This document shows positions 26,050 to 34,345 of a stretch of DNA of 64,000 nucleotides, in pieces; the first letter of the stretch is position 1, and every line of letters starts with the position of its first letter. This stretch comes from Nocardioidaceae bacterium (GTDB taxonomy: Bacteria; Actinomycetota; Actinomycetes; Propionibacteriales; Nocardioidaceae), in NCBI GenBank assembly GCA_017744365.1, contig JAGIBL010000002.1, positions 806,001 through 870,000 on the forward strand. Reading direction: 5' to 3'. The notes under the pieces were generated by a model, which worked only from the letters and a program-made list of their open reading frames with translations, searched no databases and was not told the DNA's origin. The translations under genes and the position numbers were made by a program.

Positions 26050-27141
26050 TCAGTGCACGGGTGTGGCACCAAAGGTCCCGGCCACCGTCAGCAGCCGGTC
26101 GTTGGCCTCGGTCTCGCCGATGCTGACCCGGACTCCCTCGCCGGCGAACGGCCGGACCGCGATCCCGGCCTCCTCGCACGCGGCCACGAAGGCGCCGGTG
26201 CGCTCGCCCAGCTCGAACCAGACGAAGTTGCCCTGCGCGTCCGGGATCGACCAGCCCTGCTCGGCCAGCCCCGCGGTGACCCGCTCCCGCTCGGCGACCA
26301 GCGCGTCGACGCGGGCGAGCAGCTCGTCCTCGGCGGCGAAGCTGGCCAGCGCGGCTGCCTGGGCGATGGTCGAGACGCCGAACGGCAGCGCGCACGCCCG
26401 GACCGCGGCCGCGACGTCGGGATGCCCGACCAGGTAGCCGATCCGCAGGCCGGCCAGCCCGTAGGCCTTCGCGAAGGTCCGCGTCACCACCACGTTCGGG
26501 TGCGCGGCCAGCAGGGCGAGACCGTCGACCGGCTCGGGGGTGCGGTCGAACTCGGCGTACGCCTGGTCGATGGCGACCACGACGCCGGCCGGCACCCGGT
26601 CCACGAACGCGGCTACCTCGGGGTGCGAGAGCGCCGGCCCGGTCGGGTTGTTCGGCGTGCACAGGACGACGACCCTGGTGCGCGGGGTGATCGCGGCGAG
26701 CATCGCGTCGAGGTCGTGCCGGGCGCCGGCCGCAAGGGGCACCTGGACGGTGGTCGCGCCGGTGACCGCGACCGCGATCGGGTAGGCCTCGAAGGAGCGC
26801 CAGGCGACGACGACCTCGTCACCGGGCCCGCAGTAGGCCTGCAGCAGGTGGTAGAGCACGGCGACGCTGCCGGTGGCGGCGGCGAGGTTCTCCGGCCGGA
26901 CGCCGTGCCGCTCGGCGAGGGTGGCGTAGAGCGCGGTGTTGCCCATGTCCGGGTAGCGGTTCATCGAGGCCGCCGCCGCGGCCACCGCCTCAAGCACGCC
27001 GGGCAGCGGCGGGTTCGGGTTCTCGTTCGACGACAGCTTGTACGACGTCAGCCCGGGGCGCGGGGCCAGGGGCTTGCCCGGCACGTACGCCGGAATGGCG
27101 GCAATGTTGTCCCGGGGCAGCGGCGGGGTGGATGTGCTCAC
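26050..27141 (-). CDS. PLP-dependent aminotransferase, HisC/Pat-like
   Basis: A 363-residue class I/II aminotransferase. The pyridoxal phosphate lysine is in FAKAYGLAGLRIGY, and SSNENPNPPLP, TPNNPTG and an early RYPD segment match histidinol-phosphate and aromatic aminotransferases of actinobacteria. The GTG at 27141 gives a standard length; the longer upstream frame lacks similarity. There are no other histidine genes nearby, which favours the Pat (aromatic, phenylpyruvate) branch, but this is not decidable by eye. Confidence 0.85.
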   Translation of the reverse strand: MSTSTPPLPRDNIAAIPAYVPGKPLAPRPGLTSYKLSSNENPNPPLPGVLEAVAAAAASMNRYPDMGNTALYATLAERHGVRPENLAAATGSVAVLYHLLQAYCGPGDEVVVAWRSFEAYPIAVAVTGATTVQVPLAAGARHDLDAMLAAITPRTRVVVLCTPNNPTGPALSHPEVAAFVDRVPAGVVVAIDQAYAEFDRTPEPVDGLALLAAHPNVVVTRTFAKAYGLAGLRIGYLVGHPDVAAAVRACALPFGVSTIAQAAALASFAAEDELLARVDALVAERERVTAGLAEQGWSIPDAQGNFVWFELGERTGAFVAACEEAGIAVRPFAGEGVRVSIGETEANDRLLTVAGTFGATPVH

Positions 27142-27175
27142 GGCTGCACGATATGTCCCCTCTAGAGTGGCGCGC

Positions 27176-28138
27176 GTGCCAGCCCGCAACCCCACCCTCG
27201 GCATCGGCCTCGTCGTGCTCGGCGCGAGCTGCTTCGTGGTCAACGCCGGGGTGTCCCGGGTGGCGCTGCGGCACGGCGTCGACCCGTCGATGCTGACGAC
27301 CCTGCGGGTGACCGCGACGTTCGCGATCCTGCTGCTGGTGGCGCTCTGCTTCCGTCGTACGGCGCTCCGGCCCCCGACCGGGAAGCAGCTTGCCCTGGTC
27401 GTCACGCACGGGCTGGTCGGGGTGGCCGCCCTGCAGTGGACCTACTTCGTGGCCATCGACCGGCTCCCCGTCGGGATGGCGCTGCTGCTGGAGTACCAGG
27501 CCCCGGTGATCGTCGCGCTCTGGGCATGGGCGGTGCAGCGCCAGCAGGTGAAGCCGCGGCTCTGGCTCGGTCTCGCCCTGGCCCTCGGCGGGCTCGCCGC
27601 GGCCACCGGCGTCTGGGAGGACGCGCACGTCGACGGGATCGGCATCGTCGCCGGGTTCGCCGCCGCGGTCTGCTTCGCCGGCTACTTCCTGATCGGGGAA
27701 GCAGCCACCAGCAGGCAGAGCGCGGACCTGGACCCGCTGCGGGTGATCCTGTGGTCCTTCGGCGTCGCCACCATCGCGATCAACGTCTTCACGCCCCTGT
27801 GGAACTTCGAGACGTCGCGTCTCGGCGACCAGGTCTCCCTGCTCGGCTCGCTCGAGGGCACGCACGTGCCGCTGTGGCTGGTGCTCGGCTGGGTGGTCGT
27901 GCTCGGCACGGTGGTGCCGTTCTTCGCCGAGCTGTTCGCGCTGTCCTTCGTGCGCGCGACCACGGTGACGGTGATCGCGATGCTCGAGCCGATCGGCGTC
28001 TCCGCACTCGGCTGGGCCTGGTTCGACGAGTCCCTGGGACCGATCGCGATCACCGGCTGCGCGGCCGTGGTGGCGGGCATCCTGATCGCCCAGTCGGCGC
28101 GCCCGGAGCACCCCGCGGACGCGCCGCTGATCGCCTAG
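27176..28138 (+). CDS. EamA-family transporter, RhtA-like
   Basis: A 320-residue permease with ten predicted helices in two EamA halves. GMALLLEYQAPVIVALW in the first half and TVTVIAMLEPIGVSALGW in the second are the conserved membrane motifs of this branch, which includes amino acid exporters. It is divergent from the aminotransferase with only 35 bp between the starts, so the two may share a control region. The GTG at 27176 is chosen; another GTG lies 9 bp upstream. The stop overlaps the convergent hydrolase by 4 bp. Confidence 0.85.
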   Translation: MPARNPTLGIGLVVLGASCFVVNAGVSRVALRHGVDPSMLTTLRVTATFAILLLVALCFRRTALRPPTGKQLALVVTHGLVGVAALQWTYFVAIDRLPVGMALLLEYQAPVIVALWAWAVQRQQVKPRLWLGLALALGGLAAATGVWEDAHVDGIGIVAGFAAAVCFAGYFLIGEAATSRQSADLDPLRVILWSFGVATIAINVFTPLWNFETSRLGDQVSLLGSLEGTHVPLWLVLGWVVVLGTVVPFFAELFALSFVRATTVTVIAMLEPIGVSALGWAWFDESLGPIAITGCAAVVAGILIAQSARPEHPADAPLIA

Positions 28139-28992
28139 AGGCGGACCTCAGCCCGACCCTGGACCAGGTCGCGGCCGAGCCGCACGTCGAGCGGGTTGGT
28201 CAGGCAGCGGATGGCGCCGCCACCCTTGAGGTACTCGTCCACCTCGACGATGACGATCTCGAAGCCCCAGGCCTCCAGCTGCGCCCGCACCCGGTCCGGG
28301 CAGGCCGGCATCACGACCGTCGTGCCGATCACGATCGAGTTCGCGCAGAAGGTCATCGCCTCGTCCTCGGTGAGCACCAGCGGCTCGGGCACCAGGTCGA
28401 GCAGCCGCTGCGCCGACTCCGGCGACATCCCGGCCGGGCAGACCATCGCGCGCTCGTCGTCGAGCGGGCAGAAGGAGAGGTCGAGGTGGTACATGCCGGG
28501 GTGGGTGATCTCGACGCCGTGCACCCGCACGTCGAGCTCGTCGGCGAGGTGCTTGAGAGCGAGCTTCTCGGTGCGCGGGCCGTAGCCGACGACCAGGTCG
28601 CCGCGCCAGGCGAAGGCGTCCCCGGCCTCGAAGTGAGCACCGACGCCGTCGCGGCCGATGGCGACCGGGGCGAAGCCGTGCTCGGCGAACCAGGGCTCGG
28701 AGGTGAGCACCTCGGCGCGGCGCTCGGGGTAGCGCATGTGCGACAGCACCGCCCGTCCTTCGACCACGAAGCCCAGGTTCATCGCGTAGACCATGTCCGG
28801 GGAGTCGGCCCGCTGCTCGAGCACCTCGACGCTGCCGCCGGCGGCCTCGATCGCCGCGACGATCGCCTCGAACTGCGCGCGGGTCCGGGCCGGGTCCGGC
28901 TGGGCGGCGAGGTCCATGAAGGGGTTGATCGCGTACTCGACGCGGAAGTGGTCGGGCGAGACCAGGAGATAGCGACGGCCCCAGGACAGCAT
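28135..28992 (-). CDS. Dimethylarginine dimethylaminohydrolase/amidinotransferase-like enzyme
   Basis: A 285-residue member of the guanidino-modifying (pentein) fold. The conserved features are a mid-protein His in PGMYHLDLSF and the catalytic Cys in GGGAIRCLTNPL at the C-terminus, as in DDAH, which hydrolyses methylated arginine to citrulline. The ATG at 28992 follows GGGAGGAACTC, which rules for it over a more upstream ATG lacking a ribosome-binding site. Its upstream region is shared with a GntR regulator and carries two TTGTCGGACAA operators, so that regulator probably controls it. Confidence 0.82.
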   Translation of the reverse strand: MLSWGRRYLLVSPDHFRVEYAINPFMDLAAQPDPARTRAQFEAIVAAIEAAGGSVEVLEQRADSPDMVYAMNLGFVVEGRAVLSHMRYPERRAEVLTSEPWFAEHGFAPVAIGRDGVGAHFEAGDAFAWRGDLVVGYGPRTEKLALKHLADELDVRVHGVEITHPGMYHLDLSFCPLDDERAMVCPAGMSPESAQRLLDLVPEPLVLTEDEAMTFCANSIVIGTTVVMPACPDRVRAQLEAWGFEIVIVEVDEYLKGGGAIRCLTNPLDVRLGRDLVQGRAEVRL

Positions 28993-29021
28993 GAGTTCCT
29001 CCCCCATTGTTGGATTGCCGG

Positions 29022-29034
29022 ATTGTCGGACAAT
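29022..29034. promoter_or_regulatory. GntR operator site 1
   Basis: ATTGTCGGACAAT is a perfect 13-bp palindrome and fits the FadR/FCD-type GntR consensus T-x-G-T-N3-A-C-x-A. It lies 30 bp upstream of the hydrolase start. Confidence 0.6.
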
Positions 29035-29071
29035 CTCAGTGTGCGTCAGCGAGGTGCCTCCGCGCAACTTC

Positions 29072-29083
29072 TTGTCGGACAAT
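29072..29083. promoter_or_regulatory. GntR operator site 2
   Basis: TTGTCGGACAAT repeats the same operator 49 bp away and ends 8 bp before the ATG of the gntR gene, overlapping its ribosome-binding region. This arrangement implies autorepression. Confidence 0.6.
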
Positions 29084-29090
29084 CCAGGAG

Positions 29091-29783
29091 ATGTCCGAGC
29101 CGTTCGCGCACCTGTCCGTCGAGCCGGTCAGCATCGTCGAGCGGGTCGCCGACGAGCTGCGCCGGGCGCTCTTCGACGGCGAGGTCGAGCCCGGCACCCC
29201 GCTGCGCGAGGTCGCGCTGGCCGACTCCCTCGGGGTGGCCCGGTCCACGGTCCGGGAGGCGCTCGGGCTGCTCGTCTCCGACGGCCTGGCCGACCGGATC
29301 CCCAACAAGGGCACCGTGGTCCACGAGCTCACCAGCGACGAGGTGCACGACGTCTCCCGGGCGCGGGCGGTGCTGGAGACCGCCGGCATCGACCACTGGG
29401 CCCGTGCCGGCGAGGAGTCCCGGGACGCCCTGCGCGACGCGCTCACCGAGTTCAACCGGCTCGCCCAGACCGGCGGCCCGCCGCAGGACCTGACCGCCGC
29501 GCACCTGGCCATCCACCGGGCCCTGGTCGGGCTGACCGAGTCGCCGCGGCTGATCGCCACTGCCGACTCCCTGTACGCCGAGCTGCGGCTGGCCCTCGCC
29601 CGGGTCGACCGGGCCCGCGGCAACGCCCGCGAGCAGGCGCACGCGCACGGCGACCTGGTGCGGATGCTGGAGCGCGGCCACGTCGACGAGGCCCGGGCCG
29701 AGCTGGCCGACCACCTCGACGGCGCCGAGCGCTCGCTGCTGGAGACCCTCGGGGTCGGGTCCGGCCCTAACCTGGCGCCATGA
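29091..29783 (+). CDS. GntR-family regulator, FadR/FCD subgroup
   Basis: A 230-residue repressor with an N-terminal winged helix (residues about 12-78, LREVALADSLGVARSTVREALGLL being helix-turn-helix) and an all-helical FCD ligand domain. Conserved histidines for a metal-bound ligand (HLAIHRALV, HAHGDLV) are present. Two copies of a fitting operator lie between it and the divergent DDAH-like hydrolase, so an amino acid or guanidino compound is the likely ligand. The start at 29091 has AGGAG just upstream. Its end overlaps the next gene by ATGA. Confidence 0.88.
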   Translation: MSEPFAHLSVEPVSIVERVADELRRALFDGEVEPGTPLREVALADSLGVARSTVREALGLLVSDGLADRIPNKGTVVHELTSDEVHDVSRARAVLETAGIDHWARAGEESRDALRDALTEFNRLAQTGGPPQDLTAAHLAIHRALVGLTESPRLIATADSLYAELRLALARVDRARGNAREQAHAHGDLVRMLERGHVDEARAELADHLDGAERSLLETLGVGSGPNLAP

Positions 29784-30154
29784 AGCTCGTGATCTGGCTG
29801 GCCGTGCACTGCCTCGGCCTGGCGGCGGCGATCTGGTTGTTCGACGGCATCACCCTGACCGGGGAGGACCGAGGCGACCGCCTGGTGACGCTGCTCATCG
29901 TCGGCGTCATCTTCGGGGTCATCACCTCGGTGGTGAAGCCGATCGTGAACACGCTGGCGCTGCCGCTCATCATCGTGACCCTCGGCCTGATGCTGCTGGT
30001 GACCAACGCGCTGATGCTGCTGCTGACCAGCAAGATCGCCGACGGCGTCGGGCTGAACTTCCACGTGGACGGCTTCTGGACCGCGGTCTGGGGCGGGCTG
30101 GTCATCTCGATCGCCTCGATGATCGCCGAGTCGCTGCTGCCGGACCCGCACTGA
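29780..30154 (+). CDS. Phage-holin-family-IV-like membrane protein
   Basis: A 124-residue protein with four hydrophobic helices. The pattern of PIVNTLALPLIIVTLGL and a small C-terminal extension (HVDGFWTAVWGGL) matches the family named after mycobacterial 'phage holin superfamily IV' proteins, which are ordinary chromosomal membrane proteins of unknown role. No lysin or phage gene is nearby. It is translationally coupled to both the upstream regulator (ATGA) and the phosphatase downstream (TGATG). Confidence 0.75.
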   Translation: MKLVIWLAVHCLGLAAAIWLFDGITLTGEDRGDRLVTLLIVGVIFGVITSVVKPIVNTLALPLIIVTLGLMLLVTNALMLLLTSKIADGVGLNFHVDGFWTAVWGGLVISIASMIAESLLPDPH

Positions 30155-30672
30155 TGGCCCCCGGAGCGACTTACCGGGTCGCCCTCGTCTGCCTCGGGAA
30201 CATCTGCCGCTCACCCACCGCGGACGTGGTGCTCAACGAGCTGCTCGACCGGGCCGGCGTCACCGGGGTCGAGGTGACCAGCAGCGGGACCGGGGACTGG
30301 CACGTCGGCGAGCCGATGGACCGGCGCTCGGCCGGGGTCCTCCGCGACGCCGGCTACCACCCGGACGCGCACCGGGCCCAGCACTTCGGGCCCTCCTGGT
30401 ACGACCACGACCTGATCCTGGTGATGGACGCGAGCAACCTGGCCGACGTCCGCGACGAGCTCCCGGCCGACCGGCACGACCGGGTCAAGATGTTCCGCGC
30501 CTTCGACCCCGAGGCACCCGGGGCGGACCCCGCGACCGGCACCGGCCCGGACCTGCCGGATCCCTGGTACGGCGGGCGCGAGGGCTTCCTCGAGGTGCTG
30601 GCCGTCGTCGAGCGGACCGCGGCCTCCCTGGTGGAGCACCTTCAGTCGTCGAGGTCCCCGAGCTCGGCGTAG
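30154..30672 (+). CDS. Low-molecular-weight protein-tyrosine phosphatase
   Basis: A 172-residue phosphatase of the arsenate reductase-like fold. The signature C13-LGNIC-R19-SP is the CX5R phosphate loop, and LPDPWYGG holds the general acid Asp. In actinobacteria such enzymes dephosphorylate tyrosine on signalling and capsule proteins. No tyrosine kinase is adjacent. The last 31 bases overlap the convergent small companion gene. Confidence 0.9.
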   Translation: MAPGATYRVALVCLGNICRSPTADVVLNELLDRAGVTGVEVTSSGTGDWHVGEPMDRRSAGVLRDAGYHPDAHRAQHFGPSWYDHDLILVMDASNLADVRDELPADRHDRVKMFRAFDPEAPGADPATGTGPDLPDPWYGGREGFLEVLAVVERTAASLVEHLQSSRSPSSA

Positions 30673-30869
30673 GGGCCTTCCGGTCCGGCGTGCAGCGGAC
30701 CGACCCGCAGGGTGAGCCGGCGCGGCGGTTCCAGCCCGGGCACCTGCTCGGCGAGCGCGATCTCCGGCAGGGCCGCGACCGCCTCCGCGTAGCCGTCGTA
30801 CGGGCCGGAGTAGGTGGTCACGCCGGTCTCGTCGTCCCGGCAGGCGACGACGTAGAGCGAGCCGTTCAT
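30642..30869 (-). CDS. Small companion protein of the second fused sigma locus (GPY type)
   Basis: A 75-residue soluble protein: a strand ending VVACRDD, a turn, TTYSGPYDGYAEAVAAL, then a charged C-terminus. It shares the core pattern (Cys, Gly, aromatic-x-GP-aromatic, alanine-rich helix) with 30866-31132 and with 9234-9467. The ATG overlaps the upstream gene by ATGA, so it is the third gene of the sigma operon. No function is known. Confidence 0.65.
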   Translation of the reverse strand: MNGSLYVVACRDDETGVTTYSGPYDGYAEAVAALPEIALAEQVPGLEPPRRLTLRVGPLHAGPEGPYAELGDLDD

Positions 30870-31132
30870 GCGGTCAGCCCCGGGGGAAGCAGCGGCACCG
30901 GCTGGTGCAGCCGCGCCGAGTGGCGGCCCGAGCAGTCGAGCAGGGCGGCCGCGGACTCGGCGGCTCCGCGGTCGCGGAACGGCCCGAAGTAGACCTCCCC
31001 GCGCCGCACGTCGGCCCGGCACACCACGATGTGCGGGATCGCGGCGGCGTCCCGCTCGTGGTCGAAGAGGCAGCGCAGCAGCGCCTGGACGTAGCCGTCC
31101 TCGTGCTCCTCCTCGTGCTCCTCGCCTGCCAC
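30866..31132 (-). CDS. Small companion protein of the second fused sigma locus (GPF type)
   Basis: An 88-residue protein with an acidic N-terminus (GEEHEEEHEDG), a short helix, and the family core IPHIVVCRADVRRGEVYFGPFRDRG. The GTG at 31132 is 14 bp after the sigma gene stop; codon choice and the family core support this start, although the ribosome-binding site is weak. It overlaps the next companion gene by 4 bp. Two tandem homologues here versus one at copy 1 suggest duplication. Confidence 0.65.
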   Translation of the reverse strand: MAGEEHEEEHEDGYVQALLRCLFDHERDAAAIPHIVVCRADVRRGEVYFGPFRDRGAAESAAALLDCSGRHSARLHQPVPLLPPGLTA

Positions 31133-31145
31133 CGCGGCCTCGGTC

Positions 31146-32621
31146 CTAGGAGACGGTGATCGCGCGCGCGTTGTTGCCGGGCGCGGTGTCGCGGGCGTCG
31201 ACGGGCTGGACGTTGATGGAGACGCCGGCGCTCGACGCGGTGCGCACGTCGAGGGCGAAGTCGCGCGAGGTCGAGGTCCGCGCCAGCGTGCAGGCGGAGG
31301 TTCCGTTCCCGGGGACCGTCGGGGTGCAGTACCAGCGCCCGAAGGGCAGGTCGTGGTGCACCTCGACGCCACTCGTGCCACTCAGCGAGAGGGTCAGCCG
31401 CAGCGCGGTCCCGGCCGGTGCGCGGACCGAGAACGCGACGTGGTGCCAGGACGGGTCCGCTCCCGGGACCGGTCCGGATGAGGCCGCGACCACCCGCACG
31501 TCGACGTTCGGGACGGTGCGCGGCTGCGGCGCGAGCAGGGCCGAGGGCCGGGCCAGCGGGGTCGGGGTCGCCGCGGGCGCCAGGGTCGGAGAGGCCGACG
31601 GTGAGGGCGTCGGGGTGGGCGTGGCCGACGGCGTCGCCGAGGGGCGCGGCGAAGGGGAGGGCGTCAGGGTCAGCCCGGGGAGCGGGACGACCGGCTCGGA
31701 GCTGACCGGCGCCGCGTCGTCGCCGGACCGCAGCAGCCAGGCACCGAGCCCGACCGCGGCCAGCACGGCAGCGGCCACCAGGCCCCGGCGCAGCTGCCGC
31801 GCGCGGGTCCATCCGTCCTGACCCGCGACCTGACCGGCGACCTGACCGGCCAGGGGCGCCGAGGCCAGCGGGATGCTGACCAGCAGCACCGCACCCAGGT
31901 CGCTGTTCATCTTGGAGAGCTGGTCGACCGCGGCGGTGCAGCCCAGGCAGCCCTCGACATGAGCCTCGATCTGCGCCGACCGCTTCGGCGACAGCCCGCC
32001 CCGGACCCAGCGAGCCAGGTCGGTCGCGATCGCGCGGCACTCGGGCTGGGCCGCGTCGGCGGCGTGCTCGCCGAGGTAGCCCGTGCGCAGCCCCTCGCGC
32101 GCCCGGAAGGTCAGCTGGGCGACGGCGTTCGGCTTCATGCCGAGCTCGTCGGCCACGTCCTGCAGCGTCTTGCCCTCGACCGCGGTCCGCCAGAGCACCA
32201 CCCGCCAGCGCTCGGGCAGGGTGGCGAACGCGCGCCGAACCAGGTCGCCCTCCGCGAACGACTCCGCGCCGGCGTCGAGCACCATCGGCTTGTCGCCGTA
32301 CAGCTGGATCTCCTCGGACCCGCCGACCGCGAGCTCGCGCCGCGAGACCGACCGGACTGCGTCGATGTGCACCCGGCGGACGGTGGTGAGCAGGTACTGG
32401 CGGAACGACTTCTGCGGGCCGCCACCGGCCTTCATCGCCTCGAAGACGCGCTGGAAGGAGTCGGAGACCAGGTCCTCTGCCGAGCCGTCCCGGGAGAGCG
32501 AGCGGGCGAACGCGAGCGCGGCGCCACGGTGCTCGGCGAAGAGCACGCCCTGGGCGTGCTGGTCGCCCGCGCGCACGGCCTCGAGCAACGCGTTCTCGTC
32601 GTACGGGTCGGCATCGGGCAT
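31146..32621 (-). CDS. ECF sigma factor fused to zinc-finger anti-sigma, membrane and distal domains (copy 2)
   Basis: A 491-residue paralogue of 9537-11069. Sigma region 2 is about 12-95, region 4 about 126-185. The zinc motif is H221-x3-C225-x2-C228. A hydrophobic stretch (242-260) is followed by a membrane helix at about 279-298, a Pro/Ser/Thr linker rich in SPSPRPSATPS repeats, and a ~115-residue terminal domain with HHDLPFGRWYC and a second cysteine ten residues later, exactly as in copy 1. It is followed by two small companion genes in an operon. Because the sigma domain is tethered, activation would need proteolysis or a conformational release; this is inference. Confidence 0.85.
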   Translation of the reverse strand: MPDADPYDENALLEAVRAGDQHAQGVLFAEHRGAALAFARSLSRDGSAEDLVSDSFQRVFEAMKAGGGPQKSFRQYLLTTVRRVHIDAVRSVSRRELAVGGSEEIQLYGDKPMVLDAGAESFAEGDLVRRAFATLPERWRVVLWRTAVEGKTLQDVADELGMKPNAVAQLTFRAREGLRTGYLGEHAADAAQPECRAIATDLARWVRGGLSPKRSAQIEAHVEGCLGCTAAVDQLSKMNSDLGAVLLVSIPLASAPLAGQVAGQVAGQDGWTRARQLRRGLVAAAVLAAVGLGAWLLRSGDDAAPVSSEPVVPLPGLTLTPSPSPRPSATPSATPTPTPSPSASPTLAPAATPTPLARPSALLAPQPRTVPNVDVRVVAASSGPVPGADPSWHHVAFSVRAPAGTALRLTLSLSGTSGVEVHHDLPFGRWYCTPTVPGNGTSACTLARTSTSRDFALDVRTASSAGVSINVQPVDARDTAPGNNARAITVS

Positions 32622-32735
32622 CGCCGTACCCCCGTCCCTTCCACCGCCGGACGAGCAGGTGGCCCGTCCTCCCCAGCGACTCAGTGTAAGTCGCAGGCGT
32701 TGAGTCCGGCCCCGGTCCCGGCGAGGATGTCCCGC

Positions 32736-33596
32736 ATGACCCGGATGCGGACCGTCGCCGCACGTGCCGAGCAGCTCCTCGGCGCCGCCGTGGTCTCCAC
32801 CACCCCGGTGGCCGGCGGGGACGTCTGCACCGCCACCCGGCTGCGCCTCTCCGACGGCCGGTCCGCGCTCATCAAGACCCGGCCGAACCCGCCCGACGGC
32901 TTCTTCGAGGCCGAGGCCCGCGGACTGGGCTGGCTGGCCGAGCCCGGTGCCGCCGAGGTGGCCGAGGTGCTCGGCGTCCAGCCCGACTGCATCGTGCTGG
33001 GCTGGGTCGAGCCCGCCCGGCCGAGCCCGGAGGCGGCCGCCGAGCTGGGCCGGATGCTGGCCCGGCTGCACGCGAGCGGCGCCGACGGCTTCGGTGCTCC
33101 CGAGGACGGGTTCATCGGGTCGCTACCGCTGCCGAACCGGTCGGCGCCGAGCTGGGCCGAGTTCTTCGCCGTACGACGGGTGCTGCCGTACCTGCGGCTC
33201 GCTGCCGACCGCGGCCGGATCGAGCCGGGCGACGCCGACGCGGTCGAGGCCGTGGTGCGCAAGATCGTCGAGCTGGCCGGGCCCGAGGAGCCGCCCGCCC
33301 GGCTGCACGGGGACCTGTGGTCGGGCAACATCGTCTGGTCCGCCGAGCGCAGTGCGGTGCTCGTCGACCCGGCCGCGTACGGCGGCCACCGGGAGACCGA
33401 CCTGGCGATGCTGAGCCTGTTCGGCCTGCCGCAGCTGCCCCGGGTGCTCGCGTCGTACGCCGAGGAGACCCCGCTCGCCGACGGCTGGGAGGAACGGCAG
33501 CCGCTGCACCAGCTGTTCCCGCTGCTCGTGCACGCCGCCATGTTCGGCGGACGCTACGGTGCGCTAGCCGGCGAAGCCGCAAGAAAGCTGGCCTGA
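32736..33596 (+). CDS. Fructosamine kinase-family protein
   Basis: A 286-residue kinase of the fructosamine-3-kinase/aminoglycoside phosphotransferase type. ALIKTRPNPP gives the ATP-binding lysine, HGDLWSGNIVW is the catalytic loop, and VDPAAYGGHRETDLAM holds the Mg-binding Asp. In relatives, phosphorylating the sugar triggers removal of Amadori glycation adducts from proteins. The ATG at 32736 is chosen because GAGG lies 9 bases upstream of it. It is followed closely by mprA. Confidence 0.88.
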   Translation: MTRMRTVAARAEQLLGAAVVSTTPVAGGDVCTATRLRLSDGRSALIKTRPNPPDGFFEAEARGLGWLAEPGAAEVAEVLGVQPDCIVLGWVEPARPSPEAAAELGRMLARLHASGADGFGAPEDGFIGSLPLPNRSAPSWAEFFAVRRVLPYLRLAADRGRIEPGDADAVEAVVRKIVELAGPEEPPARLHGDLWSGNIVWSAERSAVLVDPAAYGGHRETDLAMLSLFGLPQLPRVLASYAEETPLADGWEERQPLHQLFPLLVHAAMFGGRYGALAGEAARKLA

Positions 33597-33599
33597 CTC

Positions 33600-33616
33600 C
33601 TCAGGAACCACTCAGG
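33600..33616 (+). promoter_or_regulatory. Direct repeat CTCAGG upstream of mprA
   Basis: CTCAGG occurs at 33600-33605 and 33611-33616, exactly one helical turn (11 bp) apart, which fits binding of an OmpR-type dimer. The same hexamer is found upstream of pepD at 35783-35788 and again at 35831-35836. An autoregulatory response-regulator site is a plausible reading. Confidence 0.45.
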
Positions 33617-33637
33617 GGTTAGTGGCAATCTGGGGCG

Positions 33638-34345
33638 GTGAGCACTGCCGATCCCAAGCCGCACGTCCTCGTCGTCGACGACGACCGAGCCGTCCGCGAG
33701 TCGCTGCGCCGGTCGCTGGAGTTCAACGGCTACCGGGTCTCGCTGGCCGGCGACGGGGCCGAGGCCCTGGCCGGGATCAGCGGGATCAACCCGGACGCCG
33801 TGGTGATGGACGTGATGATGCCGCGGCTCGACGGCATCGAGACCACCCGCGCGCTGCGCTCGGTCGGCAACCAGGTGCCGATCCTGGTGCTCACCGCCCG
33901 CGATGCCGTCGGTGACCGCGTCGAGGGCCTGGACGCCGGCGCCGACGACTACCTGACCAAGCCGTTCGCGCTCGACGAGCTGCTCGCCCGGCTGCGCGCA
34001 CTGCTGCGCCGGGTCGGCCCGACCGCCGCCGAGCCCGAGGAGCTCCTCGAGTTCGCCGACCTGACCATGGACCTGGCCACCCGCGACGTCCGCCGCGGCA
34101 ATCGCTCGATGACGCTGACCCGGACCGAGTTCGCCCTGCTGGAGCTGTTCCTGCGCCGCCCCAAGCGGGTCCTGGAGCGCTCGTTCATCCTCGAGGAGGT
34201 CTGGGGCTTCGACTTCCCGACGACCGCCAACAGCCTCGAGGTCTACGTCGGCTACCTGCGCCGCAAGACCGAGGCCGAGGGCGAGCCGCGGCTGCTGCAC
34301 ACCGTGCGCGGGGTGGGCTACGTCCTGCGCGAGGAACCCACATGA
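33638..34345 (+). CDS. mprA: Two-component response regulator, MprA-like
   Basis: A 235-residue OmpR-family regulator. The receiver domain has the acidic triad at D14-D16, phosphoacceptor D58 in [12 protein letters not shown] and the lysine in [13 protein letters not shown]. The winged-helix effector follows ([20 protein letters not shown], then YVGYLRRK). The GTG start is at 33638. It overlaps the histidine kinase by ATGA and is followed by a pepD-type protease, the gene order seen in mycobacterial mprA-mprB-pepD, an envelope-stress module. Confidence 0.88.
   Translation: MSTADPKPHVLVVDDDRAVRESLRRSLEFNGYRVSLAGDGAEALAGISGINPDAVVMDVMMPRLDGIETTRALRSVGNQVPILVLTARDAVGDRVEGLDAGADDYLTKPFALDELLARLRALLRRVGPTAAEPEELLEFADLTMDLATRDVRRGNRSMTLTRTEFALLELFLRRPKRVLERSFILEEVWGFDFPTTANSLEVYVGYLRRKTEAEGEPRLLHTVRGVGYVLREEPT

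Noticed and set aside
21776-26437. A 1553-codon open frame on the plus strand
   Set aside because: It runs antiparallel to the LPXTG gene, has no recognisable domain and is explained by the GC bias of the third codon position.
27167-27176. GTG at 27167 as start of the EamA transporter
   Set aside because: It would add only three residues and offers no better ribosome-binding site; 27176 is kept, though the choice is not certain.
29780-30154. A prophage holin
   Set aside because: The family name is historical; it is in an operon with chromosomal genes and no lysin, integrase or structural phage gene is nearby.
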